Assembly (NCBI GenBank): GCA_965207595.1
Contig: CBDBMW010000013.1
Span: forward strand, 744,001 to 808,000
From: JAGWAJ01 sp026707615
GTDB lineage: Bacteria; Acidobacteriota; Vicinamibacteria; Vicinamibacterales; UBA8438
Length of the DNA: 64,000 nucleotides
Direction of reading: 5' to 3'
Shown: positions 1 to 8,500 of the stretch, piece after piece
Layout: every line of letters starts with the position of its first letter
Numbering within the stretch: the stretch's first letter is position 1
Notes under the pieces: generated by a model
Databases searched by the model: none
The model's input: the letters and a program-made list of their open reading frames with translations, nothing else
What the model was told of the DNA's origin: nothing
Translations under genes and position numbers: made by a program

Positions 1-455
1 GCCGGGGGATCGGGGGTGACCGCGCGCGTCTTGAAGCGCCAGCCGTCCTCCGTCCGAACCAGCTTGTCGTTGTAGATGCCGGTCACGACCACGGTCGGCG
101 GCTGCGTGCCGGTGTTGTAGAGGATCAGGTAGCAGCTCCCGTCGGCGCCCTCGTCCGTCGCGGTGATCTGGATCGCGTCGTTGAAGTGGCGCGCGCGGCC
201 CTGGAAGTTCCCGTGGAAGCCCTCGGCGAAGGCGACCAGCGCGTCGTGCCCGGTGGCGTCGCCGAAGACGCCGTCGTCGGTGAACGTCTTGGCCCACCCC
301 ATCGCGTCGCCGCTGTCGATGGTGCGCGCGTACTGGACGTAGAGCTGCTGGATCTCCGCGTAGTCGTCGGCGGTCAGCTTCTCGGCCGCGCCCGCCGCGG
401 TGGCGCCGGTCAGGGCGATGGCCAGCGTGAGCATCGTGAACAGAATCCGTCGCAT
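1..455 (-). CDS. SnoaL-like / NTF2-fold secreted protein (partial)
   Basis: The gene reads leftward and runs off the window edge, so its C-terminus is missing. The ATG at 455 follows a good ribosome site (GGAGGATACG). The first 23 or so residues form a signal peptide ending near ATAAGAAEK. The mature part contains EIQQLYVQYARTIDSGD, then WAKTFTDDGVFGD and later GRARHFNDAIQITA, which is the layout of the SnoaL-like domain (NTF2 fold, PF13577 type). These domains bind small hydrophobic ligands or act as isomerases or dehydratases, and no substrate can be assigned here. The downstream neighbour at 644 is divergent. The family call is by eye; the enzymatic role is unknown. Confidence 0.75.
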   Translation of the reverse strand, partial: MRRILFTMLTLAIALTGATAAGAAEKLTADDYAEIQQLYVQYARTIDSGDAMGWAKTFTDDGVFGDATGHDALVAFAEGFHGNFQGRARHFNDAIQITATDEGADGSCYLILYNTGTQPPTVVVTGIYNDKLVRTEDGWRFKTRAVTPDPP

Positions 456-643
456 CGTATCCTCCGTGTCTGCATTCCCGGGTCCGAGTTTCGCGGTCCA
501 TTCTCCCACGAAATCGCTGCTCCTGTCCCGGTCGTGGCGCGTCGCGTCGCGCCCGTCAGGCCAGGGGAATCGCCTTGCGGTGGCGTCCGCGCTACGCTTG
601 GAGTGTTGCGGGGCGGGCTCGACCCGCGAAGAAGGAGATCGAC

Positions 644-1588
644 ATGCGCCAGCCATCCGTTCCCATGGCAGTAGCGACGTGCGTCATCGCGCTGGCGGCG
701 GCCCAGGCCGGCGCCCAGGAGAGCGGTTCCGGCTGGATCCCGGAACGGACCCCATGGGGGCACCCGGACCTGCAGGGCATCTGGGACCAGACGACCGGCA
801 CCCCGCTCGAACGGGCGGCGGACGCGGGCGACCGCGAGTTCCTGTCGGACGAGGAGGCGGCCGAGCGCGAGCGGCGGCGCTTCGCGAGGTTCGACGCGCC
901 GCCCCGGGCCGGCAGCCCCGGCAACTACGGATCGCAGTGGCGGGACGGCTCCCGCAACGCGTTGACCCGGACCTCGCTCATCATCGATCCCGCCGACGGG
1001 CGGATCCCGGCCCTCACGCCGGCGGGGGAGCGGCGCGTCGCGGCCAACCGGGCGCGCCGGCAGGACCATCCCGCCGACTCCTGGGCGGACCGCAACCTGT
1101 GGGAGCGCTGCATCACCCGCGGCACGCCCCGCGTGCCCAACAACTACAACAGCAACATCCTCATCCTGCAGACGCCGGACGCGGTCGTGCTGCTGAACGA
1201 GATGATCAACGAGACGCGCGTCGTGCCGCTCGACGGCCGCCCGCGCCTCCCGGACGACGTCCGGCTCTGGAACGGCGACGCCCGCGGTGGCTGGGACGGC
1301 GACACGCTGGTCGTCGAGACCACCAACTTCAGTGCCCAGCAGCAGTTCCGCGGCCACCCGGTCGGCGGCCTGCGCCTGGTCGAGCGGTTCACCCGCACGG
1401 GACCGGACCGGATCGACTACGAGATGACGCTCGAGGACCCGGCGACCTACACCGGCCCCTGGACCGTCGTGCTCCCCATGACCCTGACGGGCGGCCCCAT
1501 CTACGAGTACGCCTGCCATGAAGGGAACTACGGCATGGAGGGCATCCTCGCGGGACACCGGGCCGAGGAGGCAGCGGGGCAGCCCTGA
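644..1588 (+). CDS. Secreted protein of the PWGxPDLQGIW family, copy 1
   Basis: 314 residues. The ATG at 644 is preferred over the upstream in-frame start because AAGGAG lies just before it (630s) and a signal peptide follows directly (MRQPSVPMAVATCVIALAAA, cleavage near AGA-QES). The mature protein begins with RTPWGHPDLQGIWDQTTGTP, has the central motif NNYNSNILILQTPD, then DGDTLVVETTNF, and ends with YEYACHEGNYGMEGIL. Two more copies with the same motifs lie at 24307-25365 and 60530-61528. I know of no characterised member. All three copies have PQQ quinoprotein sequence nearby, which suggests but does not prove a shared periplasmic pathway. Its stop lies 7 bp from the stop of the convergent permease gene. 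Confidence 0.8.
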   Translation: MRQPSVPMAVATCVIALAAAQAGAQESGSGWIPERTPWGHPDLQGIWDQTTGTPLERAADAGDREFLSDEEAAERERRRFARFDAPPRAGSPGNYGSQWRDGSRNALTRTSLIIDPADGRIPALTPAGERRVAANRARRQDHPADSWADRNLWERCITRGTPRVPNNYNSNILILQTPDAVVLLNEMINETRVVPLDGRPRLPDDVRLWNGDARGGWDGDTLVVETTNFSAQQQFRGHPVGGLRLVERFTRTGPDRIDYEMTLEDPATYTGPWTVVLPMTLTGGPIYEYACHEGNYGMEGILAGHRAEEAAGQP

Positions 1589-1595
1589 ACGCCGG

Positions 1596-4040
1596 TCACT
1601 GCTCCCGCAACACTCTCGCGGGGTCGGCCTTCCCGGCGCGGCGGGCGGGGGCGAACGCCGCGAACATCGCGGCCAGACCGAGCAGGACGGCCGCGGCGGC
1701 GAGGGTCACCGGGTCCCGGGGATCGGTCTCGTAGAGCAGCCCGGCCAGGCCACGGGTGGCGGCGAGGCTCGCCCCGATCCCCAGGATCAGGCCGGCCCCG
1801 GTGAGCCGTTCGGCACGGCGCAGGACCAGCCGGACGATGCTCGCGGGCGTGGCCCCGAGGGCGGAGCGGACTCCGAACTCGCGCATGCGCTGGACGACGA
1901 GGTAGCCCATCAGGCCGTAGAGGCCGATGAGTGCCAGGGCCATCGCGAGGCCGGCCAGCACCGCCGCCAGGCCGGCCTGCAGGCGCGCGTCGCGGGTCGC
2001 GTCGGCGCGCAGGTCGTCGAACGTGCGCGGGGCGGACACGGCCAGGGTCGGATCGAGCGCGCGCAGGTGCTCGCGAAGCAGGAGCAGCCCGGCTTGCGGG
2101 TCGGCTCGGGTCCGCAGACTCACCTGCGCCCAGGGGACCGGATCCTGGGCGTGCGGCACATAGGCCATCGGGTACGGCGCGACGCGCACGCTGGGCCGCG
2201 CGGCGTCGCCGACGACACCCACTATGCGTCGGGGCTCGTTCTCGCCGCCGAGCCTCAGGCTGCGGCCGACCGCGTCCCGGTCGGGCCAGTAGCGCTCCGC
2301 CAGGGTCCGATTGACGATCGCCACGGCTGCCTCGCGCTCCTCCGCCGCGTGGAAGTCCCTGCCGGCCAGGATCGGGATGCCCAGCGCGTCGAAGTAGTCG
2401 CGGCTGACGTGTCGGCTCCACACCGTCGTTGCGGTCTCCGGCGCCGCCGTCGGCGAGTCGTGGACGTGGACCTGTCGCGCAGGCGCGAACGAGAAGACCG
2501 TCCCGTTCGACAGGCTTGCCGCCTCGACGGTCGGCTCGACGCGCAGCCGCTCGACCAGGGCGCCGAACAGCGCCGCTCGGGCTTCGGCCGGCATGCTCAC
2601 CGGCGTCGTCACGCGGGCCGTCATTCCCAACTCGGCGTGGAAGCCGGGATCGACGGCCGCCGTCCTCTGGGCGCTGCGGACCAGCAGGCCGCACGAGGCG
2701 ACCAGCACGAGCGAGAGCGCGACCTGGACCACGACCAGCCCGCTCATCGTCCACGCCCCACGGCTCCCGGCCTCCGCCGTCCGTGCGGCGGCGTCGCGTG
2801 CAGGATGCCCCCGGTACGCCGGTCCCAGGGGGAGCGCGGAGAACAGCGCCCCGGCCAGAAGGGCGGCGGCGGCGCCGAAGCCCAGCACGCGCCAGTCGGG
2901 AGGCAAATCCAGCTCGTACGGCACCCCGAGAGGCAACAGGGGCATCAGGGGGGCCAGTCCGTACGCGAGCCCGACCGCCAGGAGACCTCCGCCCGCGACC
3001 AGCACGGCGACCTCGGCGCCGACGCGCCGGGCCAGGTCGAGCGAGCTCGCCCCGAGGGCGAGGCGGATGGCCAGCTCCCGCCGCCGTTCGGCGCCGCGCG
3101 CGAGCAACAGCGTCGCCAGGTTGAAGCACGCGATCAGGAGGCCGGCCGCCGCCATCAGCCCCAGCACCAGCAGCGTCTGCACGACCGGCTGCCGGTACGC
3201 GGGCCACAGGCGGAGGTAGTTGCCGGGCAGGACCGCGACGCGCCAGGGGTGGTCGGTGTCAGGGTAGGACGGGTTGGCCGTGCGCTCCCGCGCGAGGGCC
3301 TCGTCCAGCAGGTCGACGCGCGCCTGGAGCGCCTCCCGTCGCTGGCCGCCGCGCACGCGACCGACCGTCTGGAACACCGGCCGGGCGACGCCCGCCAGTA
3401 TCGGCGTATCACCGAAGGCATCGGCGGCCATCGTCGCGGGAATCCAGAACGCGCTCTCGAACGACGGCCAGACAGGCCCGCGGAACCCGGGCGGGGCAAC
3501 GCCGATCACCTCGTACGGATGGCCGTCGAGCGGCACGACACGGCCCACGACGTCGGGGTCCGACCCGAACCGGGTCCGCCACAGCATGTGCGAGAGGACC
3601 ACGACCCGCCGTTCACCCGGCGCGCGGTTGTCGGCGGCCGAGATCGCGCGCCCGAGGAGCGGCTGAACCCGGAGCACGGAGAAGTAGCTGGCGGACACCA
3701 GCTCGCCTTCGTGCAGCTCCGCAACGTCCGCCCCGCCGACGGTCAGGTGGACGCGGACGAAGGCGGCGAGCTCCGCAGGACCGTTGCCGGCGTCGTCGAG
3801 GGCCTCGCGGAGCGCCGAGTACTCCGGCCAGGAGATCGCCGAGTACTGGGCTCCGCTCCGCGCGTAGAGGGTCACGAGCTCGCGGCCGCCGTCGAACCCG
3901 AGCGACCGCCACAGCACCCGATCCACGAGACCGAACGCGAGCGTCGCCCCGGCGATGCCGATGCCGACGGTCAGCACCGCCGCCACGGTCCATCCGGGCC
4001 TCTTCGCCAGGAAGCGCAACGCCAGCCGGATGTCGGTCAC
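1596..4040 (-). CDS. ABC transporter permease, FtsX/MacB type (ADOP-like orphan)
   Basis: 814 residues with the duplicated layout of acidobacterial orphan permeases: TM1 at about 15-37, a MacB-like periplasmic domain to about 240, a three-helix FtsX block at about 285-400, then a second TM, a second periplasmic domain and a second FtsX block at about 690-800. The last residues (DPARVLREQ) are typical of these permeases. MacB-type permeases couple ATP hydrolysis in a partner subunit to movements in the periplasm. No ATPase gene lies beside this one, which is the norm for this orphan group. The start ATG at 4040 is followed by TDIRLALRFLAKRPGWT, the usual N-terminus. The substrate cannot be inferred. 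Confidence 0.9.
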   Translation of the reverse strand: MTDIRLALRFLAKRPGWTVAAVLTVGIGIAGATLAFGLVDRVLWRSLGFDGGRELVTLYARSGAQYSAISWPEYSALREALDDAGNGPAELAAFVRVHLTVGGADVAELHEGELVSASYFSVLRVQPLLGRAISAADNRAPGERRVVVLSHMLWRTRFGSDPDVVGRVVPLDGHPYEVIGVAPPGFRGPVWPSFESAFWIPATMAADAFGDTPILAGVARPVFQTVGRVRGGQRREALQARVDLLDEALARERTANPSYPDTDHPWRVAVLPGNYLRLWPAYRQPVVQTLLVLGLMAAAGLLIACFNLATLLLARGAERRRELAIRLALGASSLDLARRVGAEVAVLVAGGGLLAVGLAYGLAPLMPLLPLGVPYELDLPPDWRVLGFGAAAALLAGALFSALPLGPAYRGHPARDAAARTAEAGSRGAWTMSGLVVVQVALSLVLVASCGLLVRSAQRTAAVDPGFHAELGMTARVTTPVSMPAEARAALFGALVERLRVEPTVEAASLSNGTVFSFAPARQVHVHDSPTAAPETATTVWSRHVSRDYFDALGIPILAGRDFHAAEEREAAVAIVNRTLAERYWPDRDAVGRSLRLGGENEPRRIVGVVGDAARPSVRVAPYPMAYVPHAQDPVPWAQVSLRTRADPQAGLLLLREHLRALDPTLAVSAPRTFDDLRADATRDARLQAGLAAVLAGLAMALALIGLYGLMGYLVVQRMREFGVRSALGATPASIVRLVLRRAERLTGAGLILGIGASLAATRGLAGLLYETDPRDPVTLAAAAVLLGLAAMFAAFAPARRAGKADPARVLREQ

Positions 4041-4231
4041 GGATGCACCTCGCTACCGAACAAACTGACGCTCTACGCCAACGCCGCTTGCCAAGAGGAT
4101 GACACAGCGCGGGTCTCCTTCTTCGCTCTCGGACTCCGTGCCGGCACTCCAGGCCGCCAGTGGACTCGGAAGCCGTGTCCCGTCTCAACATGCTCTCGAT
4201 ACGCTGGCGCAACAGCAGGAACTCGCTCGGT

Positions 4232-4390
4232 CTGTTGGAGCTCGCGACGGTTACGGAAGGTCGCGGACAGCACATCCGAATCCCGGCGATCGCCCAGGTG
4301 AGCAAGCAGGGCTTCACGTACGCCTTCGACAGCGCGACCAGCGAGCCGCTATGGCCGATCAAGGAGCGCCCGGTGGAAACCGACACCGAC
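4232..4390 (+). pseudogene. Fragment of a PQQ-dependent dehydrogenase
   Basis: A short stretch reads RIPAIAQVSKQGFTYAFDSA and then TSEPLWPIKERPVETD. This closely follows the pattern of glucose-dehydrogenase-like PQQ quinoproteins (…QVTKQGFvYvFDRvTGEPvWPIeERPVP…). The match fades on both sides with no start, no haem or PQQ-site continuation and no neighbouring exons in other frames, so this is a relic of about 50 codons. It sits in a decayed 1.5-kb patch just before a broken transposase, and may mark the site where a quinoprotein gene was lost. Confidence 0.6.
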
Positions 4391-4659
4391 CTCGTCGGCG
4401 AGGTAACTGGCTCCGACGCAGCCGTTGCCGACGCGACCGGCCCCGTTCGAGGAGTCCTCACCCCGCGCCTGATTCCGCCCCGTACGCTACCAGAAGCCCG
4501 GCACCCTCGCCAGCGCCGCGGCTGTGGACAGTGCCGCTCCTGTTGGGAGCGGCGCCCACCGGTGACTGCACTACCGCGCAAACGCCGTTTCACGCAGACG
4601 TCCGACTTCGATCCGCGGCCGACCTGCTCCCTCGCCCGGTCACTGCCGCGCAGCCAACT

Positions 4660-5530
4660 GAAGCGCTGAGGTTGTTGTTGGACGAACGCACGCGGCGCCC
4701 GTGGCACTCCGGCGGAAGCCCGTGCCCTCCGTGGAGACGCTGCTCGACCCCTGCACCCGAGCGACCAGCGGGGGATGCTGCGCTAGCTAGATCTGTAACA
4801 GCGCGGCATGGTTGGCGGAGCCAACTGGGGCAGACGGACGTTCGGTCAGCGAGCGGACCGTGAACCGCCTGCTGCACGAGTTCGGCTCCAAACCTGCAAC
4901 CGCAAGACGCTCGAGGGCCGCGAGTCTAGCATCCAGATCGGCACGCGCCGCTGAGCCGGTTCGTGGCCTGGATCGACGCGACGAAAAGGGAGTTGATCGG
5001 TCGCTACCGCAACGCCGTCCGGAAAACTGCGCCCGAAGAGAAAACCGAAGAGGTGAAGGCTCCTGACTTCATCGTCCCGGACCTCGGCCAGGCGTCTCCC
5101 TACGGTCTACCACCTGACAGCCAACACCGACGTGGTGAGCGTGGGGGGGGGGGGGGGACCACAACACGGCAGATTTCGCCGTGGAGATGGTGCGGCGCAA
5201 GTGCTGCGACTGGGAGGTCACACCCACCCGGCGTTCGCGCGCTTGCTGCTGGCTGCGAACGGGCGCAAATGCCAAGAGCCGCCGCGGCTCTGATAGATCG
5301 AGTTGCAGAAGCTGGCCGACGCGCTCAAGCCACGGATCTCGGTGCGCCAATCCCGTCGGGCACAAGCAACTGGACCAAAGATCGAGCCTCGGATGCTCTG
5401 CCGCACTACAGAGAACTCGCGCGCGGCCGCCGTTGAGTCACGAAGTGGTAGTGAGTTGGGTCGGGGGGACGACGTCCGTCACTCTTCGACGGTGCACGTC
5501 GCGGTAGACCCCACACACCGCCGCTTCTAC
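4660..5530 (+). pseudogene. Decayed ISAzo13-family transposase
   Basis: Matches to the ISAzo13 (Rhodopirellula-type DDE) transposase occur in the right order but in different frames: LLDERTRR near 4670; VSERTVNRLLHEFG near 4845; NRKTLEGRE near 4900; WIDATKRELIGRYRNAVRKT near 4968; DFIVPDLGQASPYG near 5068; TADFAVEMVRR near 5168; IELQKLADALKPRISV near 5300; PSGTSNWTK near 5353; PLSHEVVV near 5435. Several frameshifts and in-frame stops separate them, so no transposase can be made. Terminal inverted repeats were not found. The relic ends only a few tens of bases from the 3' end of the TIR-WD40 gene, hinting that mobile DNA has shaped this junction. Confidence 0.75.
5143..5157 (+). repeat. 15-nt poly-G tract
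   Basis: An uninterrupted run of 15 G lies inside the transposase relic, where the family normally reads VVSVGxDHDTA. It is the longest homopolymer seen in the window. It is either slippage expansion in unselected DNA or an assembly artefact. Confidence 0.9.
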
Positions 5531-5552
5531 TCTCGGACGCCAGCTCGAAGGG

Positions 5553-8500
5553 TCAACGCGAATCCTCACACCCTTCGACCTCGATGCCGTACTCGCATCT
5601 CTCCCGTTGGCTGAGTGGTGCGAGTCGCTCAACAAGCTCCTGCGCGTGCCGAACGAGCATGTCGTCCGTCCTGTAGTGTGGCCACACAATGACCGTACCA
5701 TCCCGAGAAGCCGTTAGGATACGAGAATCGTCAGGCGAAAAACGAGCGTCGAGCACGGCGTCCTCATGTCCCCTCAGCAGCGCGACGATTGTCCCGCTAT
5801 TGGCGTCCCAAATGCGAGCCGCGCCGTCCTGAGACACGGTCACCACGCGACTTCCATCCGTTGAGAACCTCGCACCACTCACCCAGCCGGTGTCGTGAGC
5901 AAGCGTATGCTCTGGGGTGCCGGTCGCTGCGTTCCAGATTCTCGCGCCGCCGTTCGTCGCGGTAACGACGTACGTGCAGTCGGGTGAGAACACAACGCTC
6001 TGTACTCCTCCTTCCCCTTGCAGTTCCGCGACTTCCGCGCCGGTTTCGGCATCCCAGATTTGAAAGTAGTCGTTCACTGCTCCCGTTGCGAGCGCCGCTC
6101 CATCTCCCCGTGTACATAGGGCCACGGCCTCCACTTCGTAAGTGGGATCGATAAGGCCGGTCATGTACAGCTCTTCGCCCGTCACCGCGTCCCAGATTCG
6201 CAATCGGTCCGCTCCCTGCGCTGTCACAATCCGAAGGCCGTCCGGAGAAAACGCCGCGCGTGTCACGTGGGATCCGGTCGCAGAGAGAGATAGCACTCGC
6301 TCCCCAGTCAGTGTGCTGAACAGCCCCGGCGTACCGTCGCGAATCAAAAACAGCTTCCTGCCGTCCGGCGACAGTACGCCTTGGCCGTGCAGCGTACCCC
6401 CCAAGCGGAACGTCTCCGGGGTGTTGTCACTGGCGTCGCTCCAAACCCACCACGCGCGATCGCTCCAGCTCCCTCCTGTCGAAAACCCCAAGGCGACGAC
6501 CGCCTGCGGATTCGTGGTGTCGGCGCCATGGACAAATGCGGCCGTCTCGATCGCGCGCGGACTAAGTACACGTTGCCCGTACGGCTCCAACGATCGAACC
6601 GTCCCGGAACGAGAACGGGGCCGCAATAACGTAAGGTCCGCCCCCTTCAGCGCGTCCCACACGCGCGCTGTTCGGTCATAGGACGCGGTAACAACGAGGT
6701 TCCCTCCGGGGGAAAAAGCGACACGGTCGACGTGGTTATCGTTCCCTTGCCGTCGTTCGTGACCGCGCAGGACGGCGATTTCCTGTTGCGTCTCGAAGTC
6801 CCATATGCGCGCCGTCCCATCGCGAGATGCAGTCGCCAGCAGCAATCCGTCGGGAGAAAATGAAACGCCCTCGACCGAGGCCGAATGAGCTTTGAGCGGT
6901 CGACTAATCGCGCGCCCACTGAGGCCATCCCAAAAGTGCACAGTGCCGTCGCCGGAGGCGGTAACGACGTCGTGCGGCGCGGTTGGAGAGAAAACCGCGT
7001 CGGTTACATAACTCGGGTGCTCGCCAAGCAATCGTGGCGAATCGGCGACCGTAAAGCCGTCGTCGGTGGCTATCAGCGTCCACAACCGAGCAGTTCTATC
7101 GTCGGACGCCGTGAGGATCCTGCCGCCCTTTTCCGAGAAGTCGGGTGCGAACGCCACGCCGCGAACAGAACCGAGGTGGTCCCCAAGTGTAGTAAGTGGC
7201 GCGCGGGTAACTCGAGACCACACCCTCGCAGTCGTGTCATGCGATCCTGTGACAATAAAGCGGCCAGTCGGGTCGGGCGAAAATGCCGCGGCGTTTACCG
7301 CGCTATCGTGACCACTCAACGCAGCAGGGTTTCTGGGAGAGTCGACATTCCAGAGCAGCGTGCGGCGCGTGTTGCCGGAAGAGGTGGTGAGGAGCCAAAG
7401 GCCGTCAGGGGAAAAGGAGGAGCTCAAGACGGCGGGACGTAGGGGAATGTCAATTGGTGGGCCGATGGGCGCGCCAGTGCCGGAATCCCACAGCCGCGCC
7501 GTGCCATCGTAGGACGCCGTAACGACGAGGTCGCGGGTGGGCGAAAACCCGGCGTCCACAACCCACGACGTGTGCCCCCGGAGTACGTGCACTTCTCTGC
7601 GCTGCATAAGGGCGTCTATCAGCGCCAATCGCACTTCGGGAATCTGTTCGATGGAAGGCCAAGTGGGGCCGTTCCTTTGCGGCATGGCACTGAGGGCGAC
7701 GGCGACGGCTGCAGCGGCGTCACCCTGGGACGTAAGGTCGTTGGCTTGCAGCGCGCGCAGGCGGGCAGTGTCAACGAGGGAGGCGACGGGTTGGCGCTGA
7801 CGTACGGGTGCCGCAACCGCGGGAGAGGAAGCCCCCCCGGTGCCGGCGCGGTTAACGGCGCGAACTTGAAACGTATACCGGCGGCCATTCGTCAAAGGAG
7901 CGATGGTGAACTCGTCGGTCTGTGCGTCGCTACCGGGCACGTCAGTCCAGTCAAGTGTCCACGTGGACACAGCAGAGGGCCGATAGCGGTACTGCCACCT
8001 CAGGACCGGCGCTCCGTTGTTGGACGAGGGCTGCCAGGTGAGGAGTACGCGGGAGTCGGCGGGGCGCGCGGCGACGGTAGGCGGGAACGGTGGGCCGGCG
8101 GGGGTGGCACTCTGAAGCGAGGAGCCGGTGCCCGGGGTGGAGCGGCTGACCGCGCGGACCTGGAACGCGTACTGCACGCCGTTTGTGAGTCCGGTGGCAA
8201 TAAAGATGCTTGTTCGTGCGGTGCCTTCAGGCACGGCGGTCCAGTTTCGAAGCCAGGTGCTGTCCGATGCGACACGATACCGGTAATCCCACCGTGTAAT
8301 CGGCGCGCCATTTCCGGGACCCGGTTCCCACCGAAGTGTGACGGTTCGATCGCCAGCGACGGTGCGTAGAGTCGCAGGGGCTTGAGGTGGTAGGTCGGAA
8401 CGGTCTAGTGACTCTTCCGGGCGCGGCAGACGAGAGAGGAAGAAATCGACTATGTCGCGTAGTGGAGTAGGAGCAGAGAAAGCGGCCAGAAGAAGAAAGG

